Positions 31,951-42,404 of a stretch of DNA of 64,000 bases are shown in pieces (the stretch's first letter is position 1; every line of letters begins with the position of its first letter). The stretch spans positions 258,875 to 322,874 of the forward strand of contig CAVQVT010000007.1 in NCBI GenBank assembly GCA_963717255.1, given 5' to 3'. The position numbers and the translations under genes are program-made. The DNA is from CAIYQJ01 sp963717255. GTDB taxonomy: Bacteria; Chloroflexota; Limnocylindria; Limnocylindrales; CSP1-4. The notes below the pieces were generated by a model. The model saw nothing but the letters and a program-made list of their open reading frames with translations. It ran no database searches and was not told the DNA's origin.

Positions 31951-33708
31951 CTACATGCTCTCCGGCGCCGAGATCCCGAGCAGGCCGAGGGCGTTCGCGA
32001 GCGAGAGCCGGACCGCCTCGACGAGCGCCAGCCGGGATGCCGACGTCGCCGGGTCGGACGGGTCGACCACACGCCGGTCGCGGTAGAAGGCGTGGAAGGC
32101 CGTCGCGAGGTCGGTCGCGTACGCCGTGACGCCCTGGGTCTCGTGTTCGGCCGCCGCGTCCTCCACCACCTCCGGGAGCCGGAGCGCGAGGATCGCCAGG
32201 CCGCGGGAGACCGCGTCGTCCGCGAGGGCGCCGTCGAGCGAATCGGCCGCCCGCAGGCCCGCGTCGGCCGCCTTTCGCAGGATCGAGCTGATCCGCGCGT
32301 GGGCGTACTGGACGTAGTAGACCGGGTTCTCGTTCGACTGCTTCTTCGCGAGCTCGATGTCGAAGTCGATCCCGCTCGTGTGCCCGCGTGACCCGAAGAA
32401 CCACCGCGCCGCGTCCACGCCGACCTCCGCGAGGAGGTCGTCGAGCGTGATGAACTCGCCCGCGCGCTTGCTCATCGAGACCTCGACGCCGTCGCGGATG
32501 AAGCGCACCCAGGCGACGAGGAGCATCTCCACCGCGCCCCTGTCGAAGCCCATCGCTTCCGCGGCGTTGCGAAGCCGGGCGACCGTCCCGTGGTGGTCGA
32601 CGCCCCAGATGTAGACGAGGTGGTCGAAGCCCCGTCCGAACTTCTCCGCGACGTAGCCGATGTCCGAGCCGAAGTACGTGTAGTCGCCCGTGGACTTCCG
32701 GATGACGCGGTCCTTGTCGTCGCCGTACGCGGTCGACCGGAACCACGTCGCGCCGTCCTCCTCGTAGACGTGGCCGCTCGCCCGCAGCCGAGCCACCGCC
32801 GCCTCCACCGAGCCGTCCGTGTAGAGCGAGCCCTCGCTCTTCCACACGTCGAAGTGGACGCCCAGGTGCGCGAGCGACGCCTCGATGCCGGCCCGGATCC
32901 GCTCGGACGCCCATTCGCCCACGATCCGGTCACCCTGGTCGCCGGACGCGACCGCGCGTGCGAGCAGGTCGTCGGGCAGCTCGGCCGCGAGCGCATGGAC
33001 ATACCCGCCGTGGTAGCCGTCCTCCGGGATCTCCGTCCTCAGGCGGATGGCAGCGACCGACGCGCCGAGGTTCCAGACCTGCTGGCCGAAGTCGTTGAAG
33101 TAGTACTCGCGTGTCACGCGGTGCCCCGCGGCCTCCAGCACGCGGCAGAGCAGGTCGCCGACGAACGCCCCCCGGGCGTTGCCGATGTGGAGCGGCCCGG
33201 TCGGGTTCGCGGAGACGAACTCGACGTTCACGTGCTGCGGGCGCGTGGCCGCGACGCGGCCGAAGTCGCTGCCCGCGGCGCGCGCCGCGTCCGTGGCGGC
33301 CTCCACGAACGACGGCGCGAGCCGGATGTTCAGGAATCCGGGCGCGGCCACCTCGACCGATCCGATCGGCGAACCGAGCACCGCCGTCGCGGCATCCGCC
33401 GCCTCAGCCTCGGGAGCCCGGTCGCGTGTCGGATCGACGCCGCCGGTCTCGGCGTCGCGCTCCATCTCTGCGGCGATCGACCTCGCGATCTCCAGGGGCG
33501 CGCGCCGGCACGGGCGCGCGAGCTTCATCGAGAGATTGGACGCGAGGTCACCGTGGTCCGGGTTGGCCGGTCGGTCCACCTCGATCGCGACGGGGCCGGC
33601 GTCCGCGGAGAGCGCGGGGAGCGCGCCCGACGCGACGGCACGCTCCCACGCGCGCTCGACCGCCCGCCGGACGAGCGCGCGGACGGGGGGCTGGACGGGT
33701 GCGGTCAC
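31951..33708 (-). CDS. argS: Arginyl-tRNA synthetase
   Basis: A 585-residue class I aminoacyl-tRNA synthetase charging tRNA-Arg. VEFVSANPTGPLHIGNARGA carries the HIGH equivalent (H-I-G-N), VSMSKRAGEF is the KMSKS loop, and the N-terminal ~140 residues are the Add-1 domain, with DHGDLASNLSMKLAR typical of ArgS. The C-terminal anticodon-binding part ends VRLSLANALGLLGISAPESM. GTG start with GGAGG 4 bases upstream and a TACGAT box ~33 bases up. An acidic Ala/Glu insertion near residues 90-110 is unusual but in frame. Confidence 0.96.
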   Translation of the reverse strand: MTAPVQPPVRALVRRAVERAWERAVASGALPALSADAGPVAIEVDRPANPDHGDLASNLSMKLARPCRRAPLEIARSIAAEMERDAETGGVDPTRDRAPEAEAADAATAVLGSPIGSVEVAAPGFLNIRLAPSFVEAATDAARAAGSDFGRVAATRPQHVNVEFVSANPTGPLHIGNARGAFVGDLLCRVLEAAGHRVTREYYFNDFGQQVWNLGASVAAIRLRTEIPEDGYHGGYVHALAAELPDDLLARAVASGDQGDRIVGEWASERIRAGIEASLAHLGVHFDVWKSEGSLYTDGSVEAAVARLRASGHVYEEDGATWFRSTAYGDDKDRVIRKSTGDYTYFGSDIGYVAEKFGRGFDHLVYIWGVDHHGTVARLRNAAEAMGFDRGAVEMLLVAWVRFIRDGVEVSMSKRAGEFITLDDLLAEVGVDAARWFFGSRGHTSGIDFDIELAKKQSNENPVYYVQYAHARISSILRKAADAGLRAADSLDGALADDAVSRGLAILALRLPEVVEDAAAEHETQGVTAYATDLATAFHAFYRDRRVVDPSDPATSASRLALVEAVRLSLANALGLLGISAPESM

Positions 33709-33740
33709 GGGGCCTCCGGGCGTGCGGTGGGACGCGCGAC

Positions 33741-33746
33741 ATCGTA
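33741..33746 (-). promoter_or_regulatory. -10 box TACGAT of argS
   Basis: On the minus strand TACGAT lies 32 bases before the argS GTG, leaving a leader with a GGAGG ribosome site. It shows that conventional leaders and leaderless starts share the same -10 type here. Confidence 0.45.
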
Positions 33747-33819
33747 CCGGGTCGTGGACCTCCGCCGCGGCGCGCGGCTCGGCCCGGGTCCCGGCCCGAC
33801 GCTCTGTCGAGCCGGGCCG

Positions 33820-34572
33820 TCAGATCGTGATGCGGTCCCCCGGCACCACGATCCGGACGTCTCCCGCATAGCCGGCGCGGGCCGCCGCGGCGACCGCCGC
33901 GAAGTCGTACGTGCCCAGGACGTGCGTGAGCAGGAGGCGCCCTGCGCCCGTCGCGGTCGCGACCCGCGCCGCGGCGATGGCGTCGAGGTGCATGTCGTCG
34001 ACCGGGACGGGGCCGGTCCCGAACGTCGCCTCCACGAGCAGCGCGTCGTCCGGCCGGACGAGGGGGACGAGGTCGTCGGCCCGGCCGCAGTCGCCGCTGT
34101 ACACGAGCGCGGGCGCGTCCGGCCGCGCGGGGGCCGAGACGCGGAAGGCGTAGCTGTCGTCGGTGTGCGCGATCCGCCGGGCCTCGACCACGAACGGCCC
34201 GATCGTCAGCAGGCCCTCGGCGAGCGCCTCGACGTCCAGCGCGGCCGCCGTGAAGCCGGGCTCCGCGTGGAGATCGTCGAGGCGGCGGTCGAGGCCCCAC
34301 GGCGCGATGACCCGCACCCGCCGGGGTGGCTCGAACTCGTACCGCAGGTAGTGGCGGAGCGGGACGAGGTCCACGAAGTGGTCCGGGTGGAGGTGGCTGA
34401 CGATCACGGCGTCGAGCGTGCTGGGCTCCACGACTTGCGCCAGGCCCGCGTATGCGCCGTGGCCCAGGTCCAGGACGATCGCGTGGCCGTCCTCGAGGAG
34501 GACGTACGCGGCGCCCACGGCACCCGGCCGGGCGGAGTAGGCGGGGCCGGCGCCCGCGATGACGAGGTCCAT
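33820..34572 (-). CDS. MBL-fold hydrolase, RNase Z / cyclic phosphodiesterase-like
   Basis: A 250-residue metallo-beta-lactamase-fold protein with the complete HLHPDH motif (~60-65), a later His in IAHTDDSYAF, YSGDCGRADDL with the bridging Asp, and LLLTHVLG. The core resembles RNase Z and bacterial cyclic-nucleotide phosphodiesterases, but the short length lacks an RNase Z exosite arm, so a small-molecule phosphodiesterase or lactonase is more likely. The ATG is set by a TAGCAT box 6 bases upstream, which falls inside the end of the PHP gene. Confidence 0.78.
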   Translation of the reverse strand: MDLVIAGAGPAYSARPGAVGAAYVLLEDGHAIVLDLGHGAYAGLAQVVEPSTLDAVIVSHLHPDHFVDLVPLRHYLRYEFEPPRRVRVIAPWGLDRRLDDLHAEPGFTAAALDVEALAEGLLTIGPFVVEARRIAHTDDSYAFRVSAPARPDAPALVYSGDCGRADDLVPLVRPDDALLVEATFGTGPVPVDDMHLDAIAAARVATATGAGRLLLTHVLGTYDFAAVAAAARAGYAGDVRIVVPGDRITI

Positions 34573-34578
34573 CGCCCG

Positions 34579-34584
34579 ATGCTA
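34579..34584 (-). promoter_or_regulatory. -10 box TAGCAT, leaderless start
   Basis: On the minus strand TAGCAT is followed by 6 bases and the ATG at 34572. It overlaps the last codons of the upstream PHP gene, giving the MBL gene its own promoter within the run. Confidence 0.5.
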
Positions 34585-35753
34585 CCCGCCCGAGGAACGT
34601 GGCGACGGATGCCCTGCCGCGCCCGATCCGGCGCCCGGGCGGCCCGGAGCGGCGGGATCCGGCGCGGGGCGTCCATCGGCGGGCTCCGGGTGCGCCGCCC
34701 GGGGGTTCGCGCGTGCGACGAGCACGCGCCCGCCCGCGGCGGCGCCTCCTCCCGAGAGCCGGGATCGTCGCCCGCCCAGGACCACCTCGCCGAACCCGGC
34801 GTCCGCCGCGACGTCGTACCCGCGGCCGAGGCCGAACGCGAAGGAACGGGCGAGGTGGGCGTCGGAGCCGACCGTGATGCGCACCCCACCCAGTTCCCGG
34901 AAGCGCGCGACCGCCCACGGCGCGGGATACGTCTCCTCCGCGGCCTGGCGGAGCCCGCTCGTGTTGACCTCCAGGCCCGTCCCCGACTCGACGAGCGCCC
35001 CGAGGATCGGCTCGTACACCTCGGGGGCGGCTGCGAACGCGGCCGGCGGCACGTGCGGCGCCAGGTACCGCTTCACGAAATCCAGGTGCCCCAGCGTGTC
35101 GAAGAGGCCGCTCCGCGCGGCGGCGAGCACCTCCGCGAAGTAGGGCGCCACGATCTCGCCGAACGTCCGACCGGCCACCCACGCGGCGACGCGACCCTTC
35201 ACGTACGGGTCGTCGCGCATGACGTGGACGGACCCGATGGCGTGGTCGTAGGCATGGCGCGCGAGGTGCTCGCGGATCTCCGCCTCGTACCGTGACTGGT
35301 ACGTCACCTCGATGCCGAAGCGGATCGTCACGCCGCGGTCGGCCCACCGCGCGGCGGCGTCGCGCACGTACCGCTCGCGCGTCGTGAAGTCCGCGTGTGC
35401 ATAGGCCGGCGCCGAGGGCTCGAAGTCCACGTGGTCGGTGATCGCGATCTCCGCGATGCCGCGCGCGTGCGCCGCCGCCGCGTACGTGTCGATCGCGACG
35501 TCGGCGTCCGGGGACATGACGGTGTGGAGGTGTCCGTCGAGCGGCAGCGCCGTGTCGTCCGGGCGGCCCTCGATCGCCGCGTTGACGGCGGTCCCATCGT
35601 TGGTCATGCCGCGGCGGGACGGGCCGGGGCCGCGACGGCGGGCCGTGGGCGGGAGCAGCGCCGGGCGCGGGCGCCCGAGACGCCCCTCGGAGCCGGAGGC
35701 TCCGGGCGCAGCTTCGGCGCGCGGGGAGTCGTCCTCACCGCCGGGGCGATCGG

Positions 35754-35757
<4 letters not shown>
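34582..35757 (-). CDS. PHP-domain phosphatase, histidinol-phosphatase-like
   Basis: A 391-residue protein whose core is a PHP phosphoesterase: DGHLHTVMSPD, AITDHVDFEP, GIEVTY, IGSVHVM, DTLGHLDFVKRY and VGSDAHLARSF supply the ordered His/Asp metal ligands of the trinuclear site. Best match is the HisJ/HisK histidinol-phosphate phosphatase group, last phosphatase step of histidine synthesis, but PHP enzymes vary. The ATG at 35757 overlaps the kbl stop as ATGA; it adds a ~50-residue Pro/Gly leader, and ATG 35607 is an alternative. A Pro/Gly-rich tail ends the protein. Confidence 0.78.
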
Positions 35758-36971
<1,214 letters not shown>

Positions 36972-37011
36972 CGCCGCGTCCTCCGTCGTGCCGTCGTCGC
37001 CTCATCGTGCC

Positions 37012-37065
37012 GTCGGCGCCCGTCGCCGGGCCACGGCTGTCGGCGCCCGGCGCCGGGCCACGGCC
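37012..37065. repeat. 27-bp tandem repeat, two copies, between tdh and kbl
   Basis: GTCGGCGCCCGTCGCCGGGCC at 37012 recurs 27 bp on at 37039 with a base change. It occupies most of the 115-bp tdh-kbl gap. Confidence 0.75.
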
Positions 37066-37086
37066 GGCCGCGCTCGTCGGCGCCGC

Positions 37087-38115
37087 TCACGTGGTCCAGT
37101 CCAGGAGCACCTTGCCCGAGTCGCCGGAGCGCGCCGCGGCGAACGCCGCGTCGAAGTCCCGGAACCCGAACCGGTGCGTGATCGCCGGGGTGATGTCCAG
37201 CCCCGACTGGAGCATGACCGTCATCTTGTACCAGGTCTCGTACATCTCCCGGCCGTAGATGCCGCGGAGCGTGAGCATCTTGAAGACGATCTCGTTGACG
37301 TCCAGGGAGATCTCCTCTGTCGGGATCCCCAGGATCGCGATCCGACCGCCATGGGCCATCGTCGCGATCGCCGTCCGCAGCGCCGTCGCGTTGCCGGACA
37401 TCTCCAGCGCGACGTCCCAGCCCTCGGTCATGCCCAGGTCGCGCTGCACGTCGGCGAGGCTCCGCTGGCGCGGATCCACCACGGCGGTCGCGCCCATCCG
37501 CGACGCGATCTCCCGGCGGATCGGGTTGGGCTCCGACACGACGACGTACCGGGCCCCGGCGTGCCGGACCACCGCGGTCGCCATGAGCCCGATGGGTCCG
37601 GCCCCCGAGACGAGGATGTCCTCGCCGAGGACGGGAAAGGCGAGCGCGGTGTGGACCGCGTTCCCGAACGGGTCGAAGATCGCCGCGACCTCCTCGTCCA
37701 CGCCCGGCCAGTGGTGCCAGACGTTCGTCATCGGCAGCGCGACGTACTCGGCGAAGGCGCCGTCGCGGCCAACCCCGAGGCCGACCGTGTGGGCGCACAG
37801 GTGGCGGTTGCCGGCCATGCAGTGGCGGCAGCGCCCGCAGACGACGTGGCCCTCCCCGCTCACGACGTCGCCGGGGTGGAAGTCGCTCACGTTGGACCCG
37901 ACCTCGGTCACCTCGCCGACGAACTCGTGGCCCACGACCAGCGGAGGGCGGATTGTCTTCGCCGCCCACGGGTCCCACGACTCGATGTGCAGGTCCGTCC
38001 CGCAGATCCCCGTCTTGCGGACGCGGATGAGGACGTCGTTGATGCCGATCGCTGGGACCGGAACCTCTCGCAACTCCAGGCCCGGGCCCGGCGCGGGCTT
38101 CACGATCGCGAGCAT
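37087..38115 (-). CDS. tdh: L-threonine 3-dehydrogenase
   Basis: A 342-residue zinc-dependent medium-chain dehydrogenase, essentially the length of E. coli Tdh. GICGTDLHIESWD gives the catalytic-zinc Cys, GHEFVGEV the His-Glu, and CGRCRHCMAGNRHLC the four structural-zinc Cys; GAGPIGLMA binds NAD. The segment WDPWAAKTI and GHVVCGRCRHC are typical of Tdh. It oxidises threonine to 2-amino-3-ketobutyrate, the Kbl substrate. GGAGGGAG lies 8 bases before the ATG. Start of the tdh-kbl run. Confidence 0.94.
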   Translation of the reverse strand: MLAIVKPAPGPGLELREVPVPAIGINDVLIRVRKTGICGTDLHIESWDPWAAKTIRPPLVVGHEFVGEVTEVGSNVSDFHPGDVVSGEGHVVCGRCRHCMAGNRHLCAHTVGLGVGRDGAFAEYVALPMTNVWHHWPGVDEEVAAIFDPFGNAVHTALAFPVLGEDILVSGAGPIGLMATAVVRHAGARYVVVSEPNPIRREIASRMGATAVVDPRQRSLADVQRDLGMTEGWDVALEMSGNATALRTAIATMAHGGRIAILGIPTEEISLDVNEIVFKMLTLRGIYGREMYETWYKMTVMLQSGLDITPAITHRFGFRDFDAAFAAARSGDSGKVLLDWTT

Positions 38116-38234
38116 CAGGTCACTCCCTCCGATGGATCGCGGCCGGGGCGCCAGGCGCGCCGTGCGGTCCACACCGGCCGGCCCGTGACAGGGGGCATTG
38201 CTCCGCTTCACGCGACCCGTCCGTCGCTCCACCA

Positions 38235-38340
38235 TTGTGGGCCCCGGGCCTCGTACGGCGCGTGCGGCTCCCGGGCCTCGTGCGGCCCCCGGGCCTCGTA
38301 CGGCTCCCGGGCCTCGTACGGCGCGTGCGGCCCCCGGGGC
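38235..38340. repeat. 18/27-bp tandem repeat upstream of tdh
   Basis: Four units beginning CCCGGGCCTCGTACGG alternate between 18 bp and 27 bp, the longer ones carrying an extra CGCGTGCGG. It lies in the gap between the helix-hairpin-helix gene and tdh. Confidence 0.75.
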
Positions 38341-38351
38341 GATCAGTCGAA

Positions 38352-38567
38352 TCAGCCGCCACGGAAGGAAAGGCCGTGTTCGTCCAGGGCATGCTTGAGC
38401 CGAGCCACCGCCCTGGGTCCGACGCCGTGGAGGCGCAGCAGCTCCGGTTCCGTGACGGCCGCGAACTGCCCGAGACGCGTGTACCCCGCCTGCGCGAGCG
38501 CCCGTTCCGCGGGCTTGCCCAGCCCCGACGGGAGGCCGTCCTCCGGCTGCCCGGGTCGCGACCTCAC
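38352..38567 (-). CDS. Small helix-hairpin-helix protein
   Basis: A 71-residue protein made almost entirely of a helix-hairpin-helix pair: GLGKPAERALAQAGYTRLGQ and ELLRLHGVGPRAVARLKHAL, where HGVGPRA is the DNA-backbone-binding hairpin. It resembles the pathogenicity-locus and RNA polymerase alpha-C-terminal HhH folds. Its GTG overlaps the stop of the FAH-family gene as GTGA, which supports it as a real coupled gene. It may bind DNA or RNA non-specifically; role unknown. Confidence 0.7.
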   Translation of the reverse strand: MRSRPGQPEDGLPSGLGKPAERALAQAGYTRLGQFAAVTEPELLRLHGVGPRAVARLKHALDEHGLSFRGG

Positions 38568-39643
38568 AGCGCCCACTCCCCCGTGAGCATGCGCGCGGCC
38601 GGGCTCCCGACCGGCGCCCCGCCGTCCGCAGCGACGATGGGGTTGGTGAGGCGGCCGACCCCCTCGACCTCGACGACGACGACGTCGCCCGGCTCGAGGA
38701 AGACCGGCGGATCCCGGAAGACCCCGACGCCGGACGGCGTGCCCGTGAGGACGACGTCGCCCGGCTCGAGGGTGATCGCGTGGCTGATGAACGAGAGGAG
38801 GTGCGGGACGTCGAAGATCATGTCGTCCGTCCGCGCGTCCTGCATCGGGACCGGTCGGCCCGCGTCCGGGCCGACGGCGGGCACGCGCCAGGAGCGGAGC
38901 GCGAGGTCGCCCGGATCGCCGACCTCGGCCGGCGTGACCACGGCGGGACCGAGCGGGCAGAACGTGTCCGAGCCCTTCGCGCGCAGCCACTGGCCGTCGC
39001 CGTGCTCGCCCGCGCCGAGCGCAGCCTTCGAGCCCTGCAGGTCGCGCGCCGAGACGTCGTTCGCGACCGTGTAGCCGGCGACGTTGCCGAGCGCGTCCGC
39101 GGGGCTGGCGTGCCGCGTCCGCGCGCCCACGACGACCGCGAGTTCCGCCTCGAGATCGAGCGCGTGGGTGTCGGCGTGGCGGATGACGGGATCCCCGTCG
39201 CCCACCACTGCGTTCGCGAACTTCGCGAAGAGCATCGGTCGGTCGGGCATCGGTGCGTTCTGCTCCCTGACGTGGGCGGCGTAGTTCTGGCCGACGCAGA
39301 CGACCTTGCCCGGCTCGGGGATCGGCGCGGAGAGCCGCACCTCGTCGAGGCCCAGGCACGGTGGCCGGGGACCTGCCGTCACGGCGGCATCCAACGCGGC
39401 CTCGGTCCGGCCGAGGCCGGGGTCGGCGCGGAGGAGACGGCGGAGGTCGAGGGCAGCGAAGGCGGGCTCGAGCGCCGCGGACCCCAGGCGGGGATCCGCG
39501 AGCGCCGCGAGCGGGACGATCCGCCCCGGGTCGCCCGGCCCGTCGGAGATCAGGAAGCCGACGACGGGATCGGACGCCGGAGCTCCGACCGTGGCCGTCT
39601 CCGTCGCCGCTGCCTCGACCGGCCGATATGCCACGATCCGCAT
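38564..39643 (-). CDS. Fumarylacetoacetate hydrolase (FAH) family protein
   Basis: A 359-residue FAH-fold enzyme. VCVGQNYAAHVREQ, LFAKFANAVVG, DLEAELAVVVG (E-x-E metal site), YTVANDVSARDLQ and DVVLTGTPSGVG are the standard landmarks. The family cleaves C-C bonds in beta-diketones or acts as decarboxylase/isomerase or 2,4-diketo-3-deoxyaldonate hydrolase in sugar and aromatic catabolism; the substrate is not predictable. ATG at 39643 has AGGAGG 6 bases upstream. It lies 8 bases after the membrane-protein stop and overlaps the helix-hairpin-helix gene. Confidence 0.9.
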   Translation of the reverse strand: MRIVAYRPVEAAATETATVGAPASDPVVGFLISDGPGDPGRIVPLAALADPRLGSAALEPAFAALDLRRLLRADPGLGRTEAALDAAVTAGPRPPCLGLDEVRLSAPIPEPGKVVCVGQNYAAHVREQNAPMPDRPMLFAKFANAVVGDGDPVIRHADTHALDLEAELAVVVGARTRHASPADALGNVAGYTVANDVSARDLQGSKAALGAGEHGDGQWLRAKGSDTFCPLGPAVVTPAEVGDPGDLALRSWRVPAVGPDAGRPVPMQDARTDDMIFDVPHLLSFISHAITLEPGDVVLTGTPSGVGVFRDPPVFLEPGDVVVVEVEGVGRLTNPIVAADGGAPVGSPAARMLTGEWAL

Positions 39644-39651
39644 GCGGCCTC

Positions 39652-40020
39652 CTACTGCTCGTTGAGCCACGCGCGGACCGGGGGCCGCGTCAGAGTCCGG
39701 AAGAGGACCGCCGCCAGGATCGCCACGGGGATCGCGTACGGCCAGAGGCCCGCCAGGACCAGCAGGGGGATCGCCGGGATCGTCAGGCTCGCGAGCCCGA
39801 GCGCGAGCGTCCGCGCTGCCTCCTTGCGCTGGAGGACGAGCGTGGTGGTGAAGATCGTGTAGGCGAGCAGGATCATCCAGAGGACGCCCATCGGGCTGAT
39901 CGGCGCGGAGATCGCCTGGTCCACCACCCAGCGCAGCGACAGGCCGATGCCGGCGAGGATGAGGAAGGCGTAGACGAGGAAGACCTTCACGCCGAGCGGC
40001 ATCGAGGTCGGGATCTGCAT
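39652..40020 (-). CDS. Small four-helix membrane protein, unknown
   Basis: A 122-residue protein with about four hydrophobic helices and conserved-looking polar breaks (SLRWVVDQAIS, LQRKEAAR). No family recognised. The ATG at 40020 follows a CAGAAT box by 7 bases, which fixes the start although the frame stays open for 88 codons further upstream. It leads an operon with the FAH-family and helix-hairpin-helix genes. Confidence 0.65.
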   Translation of the reverse strand: MQIPTSMPLGVKVFLVYAFLILAGIGLSLRWVVDQAISAPISPMGVLWMILLAYTIFTTTLVLQRKEAARTLALGLASLTIPAIPLLVLAGLWPYAIPVAILAAVLFRTLTRPPVRAWLNEQ

Positions 40021-40027
40021 CCGCCCG

Positions 40028-40033
40028 ATTCTG
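40028..40033 (-). promoter_or_regulatory. -10 box CAGAAT, leaderless start
   Basis: On the minus strand CAGAAT is followed by 7 bases and the ATG at 40020. Confidence 0.5.
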
Positions 40034-40068
40034 CCACCTCCCCTCCGGGGCCGTGGCAGCCCGGCTGG

Positions 40069-40074
40069 TACGAT
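40069..40074 (+). promoter_or_regulatory. -10 box TACGAT upstream of the GH63 gene
   Basis: TACGAT lies 74 bases before the ATG at 40149. It rules against the longer frame starting at 40053, which would begin upstream of the transcript. Confidence 0.4.
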
Positions 40075-40148
40075 GCGAAGGCCCCCCGCCACCAGGTCAC
40101 CGCGCGGCGCCACGCGTCGGCGCCACGCTCGATCCGCGAGGTCCCGCG

Positions 40149-42404
40149 ATGACGTCCATCCCCGAGACGGGACCCGACCTGCCGGAGACGCCGAGCGAGG
40201 CGCCCGCGGACGCGGGCGCGCCCGCGGCGGACGCCGAGGCGCCCCGGCCCGACGCCGAGGCACCCCGGCCCGACACCGAGGCACCCCGGCTCGACGCGGC
40301 CGCCCCGCGGCCCCGTCCGGCCCGCCGTCGGGTCGCCCTCGCCGCTGCCGCCCTGGCGATCCTCGCCGTCGTCGTCGTGACGGGCGGCCTCGTGTGGCGA
40401 CTCGTTCTGGCGCCGGCGCCGGCCGTCGCCCTCGCCCCGTGGGACTCGCTCGACACCCGCTGGGGGACCTACCTCTCGGAGCGCGAGTGGGGAAACCCGC
40501 GCGAGGCGGTCGGCGGCAACGGGTGGGGGATGGACTACCTCCGCGCGATCAAGGTCCCGTACACCTGGGGCGAGGACGGCATCGCCGGCTGGACGACGCG
40601 CGCCGGCGACTTCGCCCTGGGCTGGGCCGTCTGGGACGGGAAGTACGTCAAGGTGACCGAGCGGCTGTTCGGCTGGAGCAACCCGTCGGGGCCGCACGGC
40701 GAGGCGATCGTGGACCGCCGGACCTTCCACGAGAACACCCCGACCTCCAGCTACACGCGGTACGTGCTCGAGTACCCCGCGGCGACGCCGGTCTTCGAGA
40801 TCGCGTTCGAGGGTGCCCGGGCGGACGACGCCTCCGGGATCATGCGCGCCACCGCGACGAACACCGGGACGGCCGCCGCCCCGGTGGACGTCGTCTTCAA
40901 GGGCTGGTTCCACGACCCATCGCTGGCGGTCGAGAGGACCGACGACGGCCTTCTCCTCCGCGGGGCGTCCTCGGTCGTCGCGATCGCCGGCCCGCAGCCC
41001 ACCAGTGCCCAGGTGAGCGACCGCAAGAGCGCGATCGACGCCAACCTGCGCGACGGCGCCCTGACCGGTGACGGTCCCGGGCATATCGGCGGACTCCACT
41101 TCCGCCTCCAGCTCGACCCGGGCGCCAGCGAGACCGTGACGCTCGCCTGGGCCGAAGCGCCGGACGCCGAGACGGCCCGGGCGCGGGCGGACGACCTGCT
41201 GCCGGACGCCGGCGAGGTCGTCGCGTTCCGCGCGAAGGAGGCGGACGGGCTCTTCCGTGGCGACGTCACTGCCCACGAGGACGTCTACCGGCAGGCGCTG
41301 GCCGGGCTCCTCTGGAGCCAGAGCCTGTACACGTGGGACGGCACCACGTCGTTCGACCCCGCCTGGGCCGGGAAGGTGGACGCGAACGACGTCCTGATCA
41401 TGCCGGACAAGTGGGAGTTCCCCTGGCTCGCCAGCTGGGACACCGGGTTCCAGGCGGTGGCCGCCTCGATCATCGATCCGGAGCTGGGGGCCGACCAGCT
41501 CCGCTTCCTCCTCTCCGACCGCTGGCAGCAGCCGGACGGCCAGGTGCCGTGCGCCGAGTGGGTGATGGGGGTCGAGTGCCCGCCGGTCTTCGCGTGGTCC
41601 GCCCTTCGGGTCGCCGAAGCGGGTGCCGGCGACGCGTTCCTGAAGGAGGTCTACCCGGGGCTCCAGCGCCAGTACGAGTACTGGTGGAAGACGAACGCGG
41701 TCCAGCCCGACGGCCTCTTCACCGGCGGCTTCCTGGGGATGGACAACCTGCCACGCGGGAAGGGGATGGCGCAGGCGGACGCGTCGGCGTGGATGGCGTT
41801 CTTCGCGCGCGACCTGGCGCGGATCGCCGAGCGGCTCGGCGACACGGCCGCAGCCGATCGATACGCGGCGGACGTGGGCCGCATCGCGGCCGCCGTGAAC
41901 GCGAGCCTCTGGGACGAGAAGGACGGCTTCTACTACGACCTCGACACGGACGGCACCTTCATCCCGACGAAGTCGTACTCGGGGCTCATCCCGCTCATCG
42001 CCGACATCGTGCCGGCGGACCGCCTCGACCGGGTCCTCGCGACGCTGCGCGACCCGGAGGAGTTCCTCTCGCCACACGGCGTCCGCTCGACCTCCGCGAA
42101 GAGCGTGCTGTACGAGCCCGGTTACAGCTCACAGCGCGGTGTGAACTCGAACTGGCTCGGGCCGGTCTGGGTCCCGATCAACTACCTCCTCGTCCAGGCG
42201 CTCGGCCCGGCGGACCCGGCCCTGGCCGGGACGATCCGCGAGTCGGTCGTGCAGACGGTCGAGGCCGACTGGCGGGCGACCGGGCGGTTCCACGAGTACT
42301 TCGACGCCGAGACCGGGGAGGGGATCGGCGCCGACGCGCAGACGGGGTGGACCGCCCTGGTCGCCAACCTCATCTCGGAGGGCTGGCCCGCGGCCGCCCG
42401 CTGA
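40149..42404 (+). CDS. GH63-family glucosidase, membrane-anchored
   Basis: A 751-residue enzyme. Residues 1-55 are a low-complexity cytoplasmic leader with three near-identical seven-residue units (A-E-A-P-R-P-D type), followed by one transmembrane anchor (VALAAAALAILAVVVVTGGLVW). The exported part starts SEREWGNPREAVGGNGWGMDYL and YTWGEDGIAG, typical of GH63 glucosidase and mannosylglycerate-hydrolase-like enzymes, with a central (alpha/alpha)6 barrel (WEFPWLASWDTGFQAVA, DNLPRG). It probably trims alpha-glucosides outside the membrane, feeding the adjacent sugar importer. Confidence 0.82.
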   Translation: MTSIPETGPDLPETPSEAPADAGAPAADAEAPRPDAEAPRPDTEAPRLDAAAPRPRPARRRVALAAAALAILAVVVVTGGLVWRLVLAPAPAVALAPWDSLDTRWGTYLSEREWGNPREAVGGNGWGMDYLRAIKVPYTWGEDGIAGWTTRAGDFALGWAVWDGKYVKVTERLFGWSNPSGPHGEAIVDRRTFHENTPTSSYTRYVLEYPAATPVFEIAFEGARADDASGIMRATATNTGTAAAPVDVVFKGWFHDPSLAVERTDDGLLLRGASSVVAIAGPQPTSAQVSDRKSAIDANLRDGALTGDGPGHIGGLHFRLQLDPGASETVTLAWAEAPDAETARARADDLLPDAGEVVAFRAKEADGLFRGDVTAHEDVYRQALAGLLWSQSLYTWDGTTSFDPAWAGKVDANDVLIMPDKWEFPWLASWDTGFQAVAASIIDPELGADQLRFLLSDRWQQPDGQVPCAEWVMGVECPPVFAWSALRVAEAGAGDAFLKEVYPGLQRQYEYWWKTNAVQPDGLFTGGFLGMDNLPRGKGMAQADASAWMAFFARDLARIAERLGDTAAADRYAADVGRIAAAVNASLWDEKDGFYYDLDTDGTFIPTKSYSGLIPLIADIVPADRLDRVLATLRDPEEFLSPHGVRSTSAKSVLYEPGYSSQRGVNSNWLGPVWVPINYLLVQALGPADPALAGTIRESVVQTVEADWRATGRFHEYFDAETGEGIGADAQTGWTALVANLISEGWPAAAR

